A stretch of DNA of 64,000 nucleotides from Balneolaceae bacterium. GTDB taxonomy: Bacteria > Bacteroidota > Rhodothermia > Balneolales > Balneolaceae. Position numbers and translations under genes: made by a program. Numbering within the stretch: position 1 is the first letter of the stretch; each line of letters opens with the position of its first letter. Where the stretch lies: NCBI GenBank assembly GCA_018401935.1, contig JAGYJQ010000003.1, positions 185,491-249,490 of the forward strand, written 5' to 3'. This document shows positions 36,392 through 45,911 of the stretch, piece after piece. The notes under the pieces were generated by a model that made no database searches, had not been told where the DNA came from, and was given only the letters and a program-made list of their open reading frames with translations.

Positions 36392-39370
36392 TCAATCCTG
36401 AAAGATAGCATTTTCATGGGCCTTATCTAAGCTGTTTATCGGTATTTTATTTCGCTTTTTTCTGTATTTCCAGTCAAAATGAGCCCATTCTTCTCCATCC
36501 GACTCCAAAAATAAAGCCTCGCTTTTCCGCAAATCCCACAGGGGTATGTGGTTATTTTTTAACCGCTCAAATACCAACGGTGAGGGATGTGAGTAACGAT
36601 TGTTCAAGCCTGCCGATATGACCGCATAATCAGGTAAAACCCTACGTAACAAACCTGCTGAGCTGCTGGTTTTACTACCATGATGGCCAATTTTAATAAT
36701 TTGTGCTGCAAGAGTGGAATCGTACGTGGCTATTAGTTCTTTTTCTAATTCGATCTCTGCATCCCCCATAAGTAAAACTGCGGTATCATCGTATTGTAGA
36801 TGCACGGTGATAGAAGAATTATTCACGGAGGATGAATACGGGCGAAAGCTAGGGCTTAGTATTCGAATTAGTACCCTTGAATCTAAATTAAGGGTTTCGC
36901 CTTGTTTAAGTATGAGCACCGGAAGTTCCATGGATTGAGCCATTTCTAGCCATTCGCTCTGTGTGTTTGATGCATACGGATAACCGCTATGAGCTATTTG
37001 TCGCACCCTCCCTTGTTCTATTAGGGTTTTACTACTACCAATATGATCGGCATGGGGGTGGGTATGAATTAATAGGTCAATCGCATCAATGTCGAGTTTA
37101 TCCAAGGTTGCAATAATACTACGACTATTAGAGCGTCCAGCATACCAAGCCGGCCCTGAGTCAACAAGCAGGCTTTTTCCATTGGGCAACTGTACCAGAG
37201 TTGCATCACCCTGACCCACATGCAAAAAGATTACTCGCAGTGTAGGGCTTGCCCATTGTAGATTGAATACTAACAATCCCATCATCATAACAAAAACAAG
37301 CATCGCCAAACTCATGGATAATGGGGCCCTGCTAGTTGATAAAGTCCTCTTCATGCCATGCCCACCAAATCCTTGGATTGGAACCCTTGCAAAGGGGCGA
37401 TTTATAACGAGCCGGTCTACTGATTTGTCCTGTATCCATTTCGACCATCTAACCAAGCCCACATATAATGAGGAAATCGTAACGGCTACCAACACTATCC
37501 ACAAACCAGAGGCCGTTCGCGGCACCTCCACCCAGCTACCCGGTAGCTCCACCATGCCCGCACCCCACCTTAAGCTTAAGTCAAACAAGCTATCTAACGG
37601 GCGCAATAATAGGGAAAAAGCATGTTCATTAGGCCAAATCAAGCGAAGATAGCTACCTATCATTGCCAATGGTAAACAGAGTGAAAGCAAAGGCAGAAAA
37701 AAGGCATTTACCCATGGCCCAATGACCGAAAACACATCGAAATACGTCAACTGTAACGGCAACAATGCCACCTGAAGCGTTAATGAAATAAAAAATGACG
37801 TGATTATGGCCTTCATGATCTTGCTCGCTAATCGTCGCCACGAGGATAAACGGGATAATGGTTGTTTCGATGATCCCGGGTTTTTTGAGAATAACTGCTC
37901 CAATTTGGGGTAAGCAAGTAGTAAGAAGCTCACCGCTAGATAGGAAAGCTGAAAACCTGTGGTAAATAACTGACTTGGATCGGTGAGTAATAAGAAAAAT
38001 GCCGACCATGCCATACTATTTACAGGGTTAACCTGTTGAAAGAACAAAGATGTGCCCACATAAAAAACCGCCATCATGGTTGCCCTTTTCACCGAAACGC
38101 TGCCCCCCGTAAACGATGCATATAAAAACATAACCCCCATAAAAAACCCGATGAACAGAGCTTTTTTGATGACCAGCATCCCCTTAAACCCACCACTTCT
38201 GTACACACTCCACCAGTTAGAACGGCGACCACTGGTTAATGTTAACCCTGCCTGTCCAGCAGATTCATGCCTTGGCCTACGGTTAAGCCTGTGAAGAAGA
38301 AGAAAGAACGGCGCCGCCACAAAACCTACATGCAAACCGGAGACAGCCATTATGTGAGAAAGACCTAATTTTGCAAATATTTCTCGATGATGTGATGGTA
38401 TTTCATGTTTATACCCCCAAATAATACCCGCCAGTAACTCTTTATGCCTAACTCGATGCCCCCCCTCCGTTAGGTCCGCTATACCCTGAGCTCGGACTTC
38501 ACTAATACCTAATTTTTTAGTGGAGCTAGCATCATCCAGCCAGACCCCCAATAATGACGCTTGAAGTTGTATCTCATTATTTTTTAAATAGGCTAGTTGA
38601 TCAAAATCTCCCGGGTTCATGCGCTCTTGACGACCAAAGCCTTGCACTAAAAAAAGCCCCTTATTTTTGAGTAATTCCTGTCCTTCAGTGGGCAGAGGCG
38701 ATTGATCTGACCACATAATTTGCTCTAACCAGTCTTCTTGTACTAAGCTTGACGTCCCCTTCATCTCAGCAGAGTCTGAACGATCTATCTCGGGAGCTGC
38801 TTGTGTGGTATACGCCCAAATCTGTATCGGCCGTGCAAGGCGCTTACTAAACGCTAACCCTGACTCAAAGGCTCGCATCTTATCAGCGCGTATGGTGTAT
38901 CGATATGCTTGCTTATTTTTGGTTGGGACCACCTCCATTATTTCACCTTCTACCACGCTTAACGTTCCTTCTCGTAACTGCTGTTGGCCTAAGGCATATA
39001 TTTCCGCTTCGATTTGCTCCTGTAATCCCGCATGAAACACCCCGCTTAGAACAAGCAGTACTGCGTAAATCCCGTTTCTGTGGACTCGTCTTTGAAAGAG
39101 CTTCTGCTTCGGCCTGTTTCTGCATACATTCAATACTTTTTGTACCAGCCTTCCTTGTTTTAATGCTCCTTTCATCAACTTTCCTTGTTTCAATTGGTCC
39201 TTTAAGAGGTTTAGGGTGATGAGTAGTTGAGCGGCCAATACGATCAGCACTGTTCCCAGGCCTGCGTGCATCGCCTTTTCATCCATCACAAAAGATTGGA
39301 AGGCCCATCTATGCAGGGCTACACCAAGCATATATAACAGTAGAATCCTAAGCGCTGGTTGGGTATTCAT
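36392..39370 (-). CDS. comEC: ComEC/Rec2 DNA-uptake channel protein
   Basis: Predicted inner-membrane channel for single-stranded DNA in natural transformation. The 992 residues contain an N-terminal DUF4131 region, the Competence domain (about 310-640, HIMAVSGLHVGFV) and a C-terminal metallo-beta-lactamase domain with HTHPHADHIG and IKIGHHGSKTSSS. It has two low-complexity Lys/Arg stretches near residues 58-95. No other competence gene is in the window. Confidence 0.95.
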   Translation of the reverse strand: MNTQPALRILLLYMLGVALHRWAFQSFVMDEKAMHAGLGTVLIVLAAQLLITLNLLKDQLKQGKLMKGALKQGRLVQKVLNVCRNRPKQKLFQRRVHRNGIYAVLLVLSGVFHAGLQEQIEAEIYALGQQQLREGTLSVVEGEIMEVVPTKNKQAYRYTIRADKMRAFESGLAFSKRLARPIQIWAYTTQAAPEIDRSDSAEMKGTSSLVQEDWLEQIMWSDQSPLPTEGQELLKNKGLFLVQGFGRQERMNPGDFDQLAYLKNNEIQLQASLLGVWLDDASSTKKLGISEVRAQGIADLTEGGHRVRHKELLAGIIWGYKHEIPSHHREIFAKLGLSHIMAVSGLHVGFVAAPFFLLLHRLNRRPRHESAGQAGLTLTSGRRSNWWSVYRSGGFKGMLVIKKALFIGFFMGVMFLYASFTGGSVSVKRATMMAVFYVGTSLFFQQVNPVNSMAWSAFFLLLTDPSQLFTTGFQLSYLAVSFLLLAYPKLEQLFSKNPGSSKQPLSRLSSWRRLASKIMKAIITSFFISLTLQVALLPLQLTYFDVFSVIGPWVNAFFLPLLSLCLPLAMIGSYLRLIWPNEHAFSLLLRPLDSLFDLSLRWGAGMVELPGSWVEVPRTASGLWIVLVAVTISSLYVGLVRWSKWIQDKSVDRLVINRPFARVPIQGFGGHGMKRTLSTSRAPLSMSLAMLVFVMMMGLLVFNLQWASPTLRVIFLHVGQGDATLVQLPNGKSLLVDSGPAWYAGRSNSRSIIATLDKLDIDAIDLLIHTHPHADHIGSSKTLIEQGRVRQIAHSGYPYASNTQSEWLEMAQSMELPVLILKQGETLNLDSRVLIRILSPSFRPYSSSVNNSSITVHLQYDDTAVLLMGDAEIELEKELIATYDSTLAAQIIKIGHHGSKTSSSAGLLRRVLPDYAVISAGLNNRYSHPSPLVFERLKNNHIPLWDLRKSEALFLESDGEEWAHFDWKYRKKRNKIPINSLDKAHENAIFQD

Positions 39371-39422
39371 TTCTTCCTTTACTTCGGTAACAAAATGAGT
39401 TTGGTATCACCTTATCTGTTGA

Positions 39423-39477
39423 GCTTTGTTGATGTTGCTTTGTTGACGCAGCTTTGTGGGCGTTTTTTGGGCTTTGT
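39423..39477. repeat. GCTTTGT repeats before the Gfo/Idh gene
   Basis: Four exact GCTTTGT words occur at 39423-39429, 39437-39443, 39451-39457 and 39471-39477, with start-to-start spacing of 14, 14 and 20 bases. They lie between divergent comEC and the Gfo/Idh oxidoreductase gene, in an otherwise T/G-rich gap of about 250 bases. Confidence 0.45.
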
Positions 39478-39619
39478 TTGCATTAACCAGTAGACCTTAG
39501 CCGTAGATTAGCCTTACGTTAAATTTTGTTCACCTGCATAGTATTACTGATTTGGTCTTGGTGATTGATGCTAATTTTTGCGTAATTCCATGCATCTAAC
39601 TTTAATAAACGTTGCGGCT

Positions 39620-41068
39620 ATGAAGAGAAAAGATTTTTTAACGAGGGTTGGTTTAGCAGGCGCTGGATTTAGTATTGTTCCCCGTCATGTATTGGGTGGC
39701 AAGGGTTTCACTGCGCCTAGCGATACCTTATATATAGGGGCTATCGGGGCAGGTGGAAGGGGAAATGACAACCTCCGTCAGTTAGCTCTACATCCAAATG
39801 TAAAAGTATCTCATCTGTGCGACGTGGACGAACGCATGGTAAGCCGCGCAAAGGAGGCCTATCCAGATGCGCCTTTTTATAAGGATTACCGAAAAATGCT
39901 GGATTCGCACGAATCCGAAATAGATGCCATCGTCGTGTCTACTCCAGATCATAACCATGCGGTACAAACGATGGCGGCCATTCAGCGAGGCATGCATGTA
40001 TATGTTGAAAAACCCTTAACCCATGATATCTATGAGGCCAGAATGCTGACGGAGGCTGCAAAAAAACATAAAGTAGTCACACAAATGGGTAATTACGGAT
40101 CTTCTGGTGACGGGGTTCGGCAAATGAAAGAATGGTTACAAGCGGGTATTATTGGGCAAGCCCATACCGTCTATGTTTGGACTAATCGCCCTGTTTGGCC
40201 CCAGGGAATTAGTTGGCCGACAAGTCCTGCGCCAGTACCTGAGGGATTGGACTGGGACTTATGGTTAGGCACAGCGCCCTACAAAGAATACGTGGAGGGA
40301 CTCGCTCCCTTTAATTGGAGGGGATGGTCGGATTATGGAACCGGCGCGCTAGGGGATATGGGGTGCCATTTAATGGAAACGCCCTTTAATGTTCTTGATC
40401 TTGGCTACCCAGACCGAGTTGAATGTAGCGTTGGGGCGGTGTATGTTGACGAATTCCGGCGCGGAGAATTTCCTGATGGATTTCCGCCTTCTTCTCATGT
40501 GGTCTTACGCTTCCCTTATCAAAATGGTGATTTTATAAAACTGCATTGGATGGACGGGGGTATTCAGCCTGCCAGACCTGAAGAATTGGAACCTGATGAA
40601 CTCATGGGTGATGGGGGTAACGGAGTCATTATTATCGGGGATCGCGGTAAAATGATGTGCGACACCTATGGTCGAAACGCTCGTCTCCTCCCCACTGGGT
40701 TAAATGACCATGTACAAGTACCTCAAACGCTACCTCGTGTACCCGAAGGGCATCATCATCAATGGGTAAATGCTTGTTTAGCGGGATATGGCGAGCATGA
40801 TTTAAGTTCCTCTTTTGATATCGCAGGTCCACTAACCGAAAGTGTGCTGATGGGAAATTTGGCCATACGAAGCTACGACTATAAAGAAGAATACAAGGAA
40901 ACATACACCGAAGAAGGGGTGGAGATGGAGAGGATGCGCACTCGCTACCCAGGTCGGGGCATTCAACTTTTATGGGACGGTCCGTCCATGAAGGTAACTA
41001 ACTTCGAGCCAGCCAATGCCTTTGTTCGTAGAAAATACCGAGAAGGATGGGGTTCAGGGACGCTTTAG
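39620..41068 (+). CDS. Gfo/Idh/MocA-family oxidoreductase
   Basis: An NAD(P)-dependent sugar or cyclitol oxidoreductase of the exported Bacteroidota type. The signal-like start is MKRKDFLTRVGLAGAGF, then Rossmann motif IGAIGAGGRG and catalytic-loop EKPLTHDIYEA. The C-terminal domain has the family's WDLWLGTAPYKEY and GDMGCHLMETPF. I chose the ATG at 39620 because it starts the signal; in-frame TTG 39578 and ATG 39590 lie upstream. Substrate unknown. It converges with the sugar dehydrogenase gene. Confidence 0.9.
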   Translation: MKRKDFLTRVGLAGAGFSIVPRHVLGGKGFTAPSDTLYIGAIGAGGRGNDNLRQLALHPNVKVSHLCDVDERMVSRAKEAYPDAPFYKDYRKMLDSHESEIDAIVVSTPDHNHAVQTMAAIQRGMHVYVEKPLTHDIYEARMLTEAAKKHKVVTQMGNYGSSGDGVRQMKEWLQAGIIGQAHTVYVWTNRPVWPQGISWPTSPAPVPEGLDWDLWLGTAPYKEYVEGLAPFNWRGWSDYGTGALGDMGCHLMETPFNVLDLGYPDRVECSVGAVYVDEFRRGEFPDGFPPSSHVVLRFPYQNGDFIKLHWMDGGIQPARPEELEPDELMGDGGNGVIIIGDRGKMMCDTYGRNARLLPTGLNDHVQVPQTLPRVPEGHHHQWVNACLAGYGEHDLSSSFDIAGPLTESVLMGNLAIRSYDYKEEYKETYTEEGVEMERMRTRYPGRGIQLLWDGPSMKVTNFEPANAFVRRKYREGWGSGTL

Positions 41069-41086
41069 ACTCCTGGAACCCGAAAA

Positions 41087-42202
41087 CTAGACTCCCTCTA
41101 CCCGAAAGATTCCTTGGCCTGTAACGCCCACGTAGATATATCCATCAGGTCCCTGTTTTATACTACGAACACGACCTATTCCCTGAAGCACTTCGGTGCG
41201 TGATACGACGGTGTTGCCGTCGAGTTGCAGCAATTCTACCAATCCAAATTTCAATGAGCCTACCAACAAGTGTCCTTTCCAATTGGGGTATCGGTCACTA
41301 GTCACAAAGGTCATTCCTGAAGGAGCAATGGATGGAACCCAATACTGAATAGGCTGCTCCATTCCCTCTCGAACGGAATCCTCTGCAAAAGGAGTTCCAT
41401 TGTAGTTTATTCCATAGCTTATAACGGGCCACCCATAATTCTTACCTGGCTCTATGATATTCAACTCATCCCCTCCACGCGGACCATGTTCATGCGCCCA
41501 CATTTGACCCGTCACAGGGTGTCGCTCCATTCCTTGCTGGTTCCGATGCCCGTATGAGTACACCGCTTCAATGGCGTTGGCCTGTCCTACAAAGGGGTTG
41601 TCTTGGGGTATACTTCCATCGTCATTTATTCGATAAACTTTTCCACCGTCTATAGAAAGACTTTGAGGGTTTACATCCCTATTACCACGGTCCCCAATGG
41701 TAAAATAGAGCGTGCCATCGGTTCCAAACTCGAGGCGACTGCCGTAATGTACGCCTCTTTTGCTATTCGGTGTGGCCTTATATAGTGTTTCCGTCTGCTC
41801 TAAGCCATTTTGCCCTAATTTTGCTCGGATAATTTTAGTGTTCGCGCCCTCACCATCACCGGCGGTGGATGAATAACTAAAATAAATCCATCCGTTTTCT
41901 GCATGATTAGGATGTGCCTGAACATCTAAAAATCCTCCTTGACGCTCAGGATAGAGATCCTCAAGAACCTCGGTATACTCCGCAACTATTTCACCTTCAC
42001 GCACCACGTACAATATTCCCGATCGGTCGGTAACCAATAATTCCCCACTAGATAGCCAATCCATTCCCCATGGCACTTCAATACCGCTAACATAGCTGGT
42101 GAAGGAATATCCATTATTCACTTGAGGGGTGGGTGTAGCTGCACATGACAGCCAAAATAGAAGGGCAAAACCCAAGGGGTAAAAAAAGGATTGTTTAAAC
42201 AT
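41087..42202 (-). CDS. PQQ-dependent sugar dehydrogenase-like lipoprotein
   Basis: A six-bladed beta-propeller of the soluble aldose sugar dehydrogenase (YliI/GSDH) family. At 371 residues the N-terminus has a hydrophobic core and a lipobox-like WLSCA, then VPWGMDWLSSGELLVTDRSG, GLLDVQAHP-like GFLDVQAHPNH, HYGSRLEFGTDGTLYFTIGDRG and HEHGPRGGDELN. The His-Gly-Pro and GDRG elements match the PQQ/calcium site. It is followed (upstream on the strand) by a membrane-anchored thioredoxin. Confidence 0.9.
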   Translation of the reverse strand: MFKQSFFYPLGFALLFWLSCAATPTPQVNNGYSFTSYVSGIEVPWGMDWLSSGELLVTDRSGILYVVREGEIVAEYTEVLEDLYPERQGGFLDVQAHPNHAENGWIYFSYSSTAGDGEGANTKIIRAKLGQNGLEQTETLYKATPNSKRGVHYGSRLEFGTDGTLYFTIGDRGNRDVNPQSLSIDGGKVYRINDDGSIPQDNPFVGQANAIEAVYSYGHRNQQGMERHPVTGQMWAHEHGPRGGDELNIIEPGKNYGWPVISYGINYNGTPFAEDSVREGMEQPIQYWVPSIAPSGMTFVTSDRYPNWKGHLLVGSLKFGLVELLQLDGNTVVSRTEVLQGIGRVRSIKQGPDGYIYVGVTGQGIFRVEGV

Positions 42203-42310
42203 ATAGGTGATGGTTATAAATAAATTAAACGTATAATCTACAATGATTAGACTTAGTTATTGAATAGTTCAATCGGGTCCCTGAACATCTAAAAATACTC
42301 ATAACAATGC

Positions 42311-42769
42311 TTAACGATAGAGAAATTGTCGAAGTTCATCGGTATTCATAAAGCCCGTGCGCCGCTTCAATTGATTGCCATTAGGGTCTAATATTAACGT
42401 GCCTGGAAAGACATAAATTCCCTGCTGTTGAGCCCAAGTCCTAGAACTGAGCTCCTGCCCCCGAAAACGGATAGGTTCATCGGCATTTCCATTCACTTTA
42501 ACTGGAATATATCCCGCGTCCAATACCGCCCGAACCGTAGTGTCTGGATATACTTCCCGCTCCATGGCTCGACAGTATTTACACCCATCCTCAAACACGT
42601 CCACTAGGACTAATTTATCTGCTACTCTGGCTTCTTCTAATCCCACGTCCAAACTGCGCCAGTCGGGTGCATTTTCAATTACTACGGGGGCTGTTTTTTG
42701 AATGGCGTTGTAAACAAAAATACCTAAAAATGCCCCTAAAACAATAGCGATAACAGATTTTTTAGTCAT
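42311..42769 (-). CDS. Membrane-anchored thioredoxin-fold protein
   Basis: A 152-residue protein with one N-terminal membrane helix (VIAIVLGAFLGIFVY) and a thioredoxin domain carrying redox pair C63-KY-C66 in EDGCKYCRAME. The domain has YVFPGTLILDPNGN in place of the usual cis-Pro strand. It should act on the outer face of the inner membrane as a disulfide reductase. It is divergent from the small gene at 42855. Confidence 0.85.
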   Translation of the reverse strand: MTKKSVIAIVLGAFLGIFVYNAIQKTAPVVIENAPDWRSLDVGLEEARVADKLVLVDVFEDGCKYCRAMEREVYPDTTVRAVLDAGYIPVKVNGNADEPIRFRGQELSSRTWAQQQGIYVFPGTLILDPNGNQLKRRTGFMNTDELRQFLYR

Positions 42770-42854
42770 TACAATCTTTGCTTAGCCTCAATTTTATCTA
42801 ATTATAATAGTATCTTTAGCACAACTAATAGTACAAAATATGGGCATTTGATAC

Positions 42855-43088
42855 ATGACAAATTCTGTAATAGAGCAATACAAGCTGGGAGCCGTACAGG
42901 TAAAGGTTAGCGCCTCAGAACGACCCAACAAATACACCGTACACTGCTCCAATGGTGAATTTGCTTCTGAATTTATCGTTAGTGAGTATGAATTTAAACA
43001 CTATAGACGACTCATGAATCAGCGCATTACCGAAGCGTTTAACCAGGCAAACGACCCTCATTCCGAATCTGAATCCGACCATGCCTAA
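42855..43088 (+). CDS. Small conserved-looking protein, unknown function
   Basis: A 77-residue polar protein with no family I recognise. It has a beta-rich middle (VQVKVSASERPNKYTVHCSNG) shortened here to its pattern, followed by a helical acidic tail ending SESESDHA. It overlaps the start of the helix-turn-helix gene by 8 bases, so the two are translationally coupled and may act together. Confidence 0.6.
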   Translation: MTNSVIEQYKLGAVQVKVSASERPNKYTVHCSNGEFASEFIVSEYEFKHYRRLMNQRITEAFNQANDPHSESESDHA

Positions 43089-43515
43089 GCAAATTGGCCG
43101 TTTAATCCTTTATTCTATTGACGATTTACACGAACAGCTGGGCGTTTCTAAGCTCACTTTGCGTTCGTATCTTCGTTCTGGTCGCATTCGGGGCCGTAAA
43201 TTAGGGGTGAGCTGGTACGTCACTGAAGAATCACTGCAGGAATACTTCAACGCGCCGGAACCTCAGTCAAGCGAGGCGGATACGCCCAATAAATCGAACT
43301 CCCATAATTACCGATACATTGTTCAAGGGATAAATGACTTGGTTAGTGAAACCGAAGAATGCGAAACTACCTCCGATGTAATTGAGTTACTTCAGCAGCA
43401 AGCTATTTTGAGTTTGTTTCAGGTAAAAATTATGGAGCGGAACAGCGAAAAAGTGGTTCAGATTCTAAAGGCACGTGATTTTATTGAGCAACATGGTGCA
43501 AAATCAGAAGGCTAA
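43081..43515 (+). CDS. Helix-turn-helix DNA-binding protein
   Basis: A 144-residue protein with an N-terminal excisionase/MerR-type winged helix: YSIDDLHEQLGVSKLTLRSYLRSGRIRGRKLG then WYVTEESLQEYF, given here in two parts under the length limit as YSIDDLHEQLGVSKLT and RSGRIRGRKLGVSWYV. The C-terminal half is helical and of unknown fold. It overlaps the preceding 77-residue gene by 8 bases. There is no integrase or phage gene nearby, so a chromosomal regulator is more likely than an excisionase. Confidence 0.8.
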   Translation: MPKQIGRLILYSIDDLHEQLGVSKLTLRSYLRSGRIRGRKLGVSWYVTEESLQEYFNAPEPQSSEADTPNKSNSHNYRYIVQGINDLVSETEECETTSDVIELLQQQAILSLFQVKIMERNSEKVVQILKARDFIEQHGAKSEG

Positions 43516-43628
43516 GGGACTGGATATTTGGGTTTCGCTAGATGTTTGAGCATCGCTAGTATTTTGGTCTAAGTCAGTCATAACCACTTTTTATCCAATA
43601 CGGATAATTTACAAAAGCACCGCGCTCA

Positions 43629-44210
43629 CTATTTCATTCTGTCGCGCTCTAAAAAGCCCTGAACACGAATGATACTACTAATAGTTTTGGCATCATTTAT
43701 CTCTCCGCTGTGTATCATCCCAACTACTTCATTAAATGGCACCCTGTAAACGCTCAAAAATTCATCCTTATCCATATTTTGATGTCCGGGGATAAGACCT
43801 TCGGCTAGATAGATATGAATTATTTCATCGGCATACCCTATGGCCGGATAAAAATGGCCAATATAGGTCCACTCTTCTGCCTGATAACCTGTTTCTTCTT
43901 CCAGTTCTCTGGCAGCCGTACTAAATGGGTCTTCTCCACGGTCAATTTTTCCTGCAGGGACTTCCCAAAATAATTGCTGGGCTGGATACCGAAACTGCTG
44001 AATAAGCACACAATCCCCATTACTAAAAAGAGATACTACTGCACAAGCACCTGGATGCTGTATCCATTCTCTCCGACCGATGCTTGTATCTGGAAGGATG
44101 GCTTCATCTTTGAATACATGAAGCAGTTCTCCTGAAAACACCTTTTCACTAAGCTTCTTTTGCTCTGCAAGGGATCCTTTTAGTCGTAAATTTGAGGGGG
44201 GGTTTTTCAT
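43629..44210 (-). CDS. NUDIX hydrolase (ADP-ribose pyrophosphatase type)
   Basis: A 193-residue NUDIX enzyme. The NUDIX box is complete: GKIDRGED followed by RELEEETGY. The surrounding residues (FRYPAQQLFWEVPAGK) match the ADP-ribose/ADP-sugar pyrophosphatase branch, and the C-terminal AKTISSIIRVQGFL is typical. It converges with the helix-turn-helix gene and is divergent from pgsA. Confidence 0.92.
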   Translation of the reverse strand: MKNPPSNLRLKGSLAEQKKLSEKVFSGELLHVFKDEAILPDTSIGRREWIQHPGACAVVSLFSNGDCVLIQQFRYPAQQLFWEVPAGKIDRGEDPFSTAARELEEETGYQAEEWTYIGHFYPAIGYADEIIHIYLAEGLIPGHQNMDKDEFLSVYRVPFNEVVGMIHSGEINDAKTISSIIRVQGFLERDRMK

Positions 44211-44274
44211 GTGGCTTTATCGGGGGATTGGTTTTAACTTTAGGTCTAAATAATATCGTAACAAAACCTGGATC

Positions 44275-44865
44275 TTGTCGGTTAAAAATAACATAGATAG
44301 TAAGAAAATAGAGGTTAGTGGTAAGGTTTTTACCATCTCTAATGTTATATCATTTTCTCGGGTATTTATTGTGTTACCGGTGGTCTATCGGCATTACATT
44401 AATGGGTATTCGGTAGATGTAATCATTGGGCTTTTGATAGGATATGGGGTTTTTTCGGATTATCTAGATGGATATGTTGCCCGTAAAACAAACACCATCT
44501 CGGAAGTTGGTAAGATGATTGATCCTGTTTCTGATAAGGTTGCCGCGGGTTTATTATTTATTTATACCGCAGTTATTGGTTGGGTACCTTTGTGGTTCTT
44601 ATGGCTATTCATTATACGAGATGTGCTTATTTTACTTGGCTCATCATTCATAAAGCTGCGTTATGGAAAAGTGGCAATGAGTACCATTTCGGGTAAAATA
44701 TCGGTCAATATTATCTCTCTTTATTGGATTTCTGTCTTCTTTTTTAGGTCGGCCACCCTTGCACATACCCTTTTGCTTTGGGCTTCGGTAGTCATCATGT
44801 TGTTCTCATTTATTATGTATCTTTTACGTTATAGAAACATAATGAAAGGCGCTCGTTTTAATTAA
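44275..44865 (+). CDS. pgsA: CDP-alcohol phosphatidyltransferase (PgsA-like)
   Basis: A membrane enzyme that makes phosphatidylglycerophosphate from CDP-diacylglycerol and glycerol 3-phosphate, by family. The CDP-alcohol signature is complete: DYLDGYVAR then GKMIDPVSDK, giving D-G-A-R-G-D-D in order. It has about six hydrophobic segments in 196 residues. The start is a TTG at 44275; there is no in-frame ATG before the first helix. Related enzymes can make other phospholipids, so the exact product is inferred. Confidence 0.85.
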   Translation: MSVKNNIDSKKIEVSGKVFTISNVISFSRVFIVLPVVYRHYINGYSVDVIIGLLIGYGVFSDYLDGYVARKTNTISEVGKMIDPVSDKVAAGLLFIYTAVIGWVPLWFLWLFIIRDVLILLGSSFIKLRYGKVAMSTISGKISVNIISLYWISVFFFRSATLAHTLLLWASVVIMLFSFIMYLLRYRNIMKGARFN

Positions 44866-44875
44866 TGGTAGGATT

Positions 44876-45829
44876 ATGGGATTTTTAGAAAAATTAGGCT
44901 TTAAAAAGAATACCACCTTAGAGAAAGGGGTTGAAGAAAGTCGTAATGGGTTACTGAATAAACTGGGAAAGGCGATCGCAGGAAAGGACCAAATTGACGA
45001 CGCCATTCTTGATGAACTCGAAGAAATTTTAATAACCTCAGACGTCGGGGTAAAAACCACTCTCGATATTATCCGACGCATAGAAGAACGGGTTTCCAGG
45101 GATAAATATGTTACCAAAGAAGAGTTGAATACCTTACTTCGTGACGAGATTATTGGTCTTTTGATGGAAAACCCCGTCGAACGTTCCGCTGAATTTGATG
45201 CACAATTCCCGGAAAAGCCTCACATAATTTTAGTGGTTGGGGTAAATGGAGTAGGCAAAACAACCACCATAGGAAAGTTAGCTCATCGGTACAAATCAGC
45301 CGGTAAATCCGTCCTGCTGGGCGCGGCCGACACCTTTCGGGCTGCTGCAGTAGATCAGCTTAAAATCTGGAGTGAGCGGGCAGATGTGCCTATAATAGAA
45401 CAGGGGCAGAATGCTGATCCTGCGGCCGTTGCTTTTGACACCGTTGCAGCCGCTAAAGCGAGGGGTGTAGACCTGAGTATCATCGATACGGCAGGCCGAT
45501 TGCACAATAAAAAAGCGTTAATGGATGAACTCTCTAAAATTAAAAGAGTGCTATCTAAAGTAGTACCTGGTGCTCCGCATGAAGTTTTATTGGTGTTAGA
45601 TGCATCAACCGGTCAAAACGCGCTTCAACAAGCTCGCGCCTTTACAGAAGCTGTTGATATTACTGGCTTGGTCTTAACTAAACTCGATGGTACGGCCAAA
45701 GGAGGGATTGTCTTAGGAATTTCTCACGAATTATCCGTTCCGGTCAAATATATTGGTCTTGGAGAGGGTATAGAGGATTTGCAAGTATTTGATAAAAAGG
45801 CGTTTGTGTATGCTCTTTTTGGTGAGTAA
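44876..45829 (+). CDS. ftsY: Signal recognition particle receptor FtsY
   Basis: SRP receptor GTPase that docks translating ribosomes at the membrane. At 317 residues it lacks the long acidic A domain of E. coli FtsY. It has the NG domain with P-loop GVNGVGKTT (122-130), DTFRAAA, DTAGRLHNKKALM and TKLDGTAKGG. It is 10 bases after pgsA. Confidence 0.97.
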   Translation: MGFLEKLGFKKNTTLEKGVEESRNGLLNKLGKAIAGKDQIDDAILDELEEILITSDVGVKTTLDIIRRIEERVSRDKYVTKEELNTLLRDEIIGLLMENPVERSAEFDAQFPEKPHIILVVGVNGVGKTTTIGKLAHRYKSAGKSVLLGAADTFRAAAVDQLKIWSERADVPIIEQGQNADPAAVAFDTVAAAKARGVDLSIIDTAGRLHNKKALMDELSKIKRVLSKVVPGAPHEVLLVLDASTGQNALQQARAFTEAVDITGLVLTKLDGTAKGGIVLGISHELSVPVKYIGLGEGIEDLQVFDKKAFVYALFGE

Positions 45830-45911
45830 GGCTGAATAATGCGCGCTAAAGTTGTATGGCCTTTTGATTTAATGACACTTGAATATATTCGCTACTGCTA
45901 TCATAAATTCA

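Noticed and set aside
37263..37652. A 129-codon plus-strand frame inside comEC
   Set aside because: Antisense to the continuous Competence-domain coding sequence; composition is atypical and no motif is visible.
43081..43515. Excisionase and mobile-element signal
   Set aside because: The fold is excisionase-like, but no integrase, attachment-like repeat or phage gene is nearby.
43545..43570. CGCTAG-bounded imperfect palindrome after the helix-turn-helix gene
   Set aside because: The stem needs bulges and is only a few pairs long; no T-tract, so neither a good terminator nor a clear operator.
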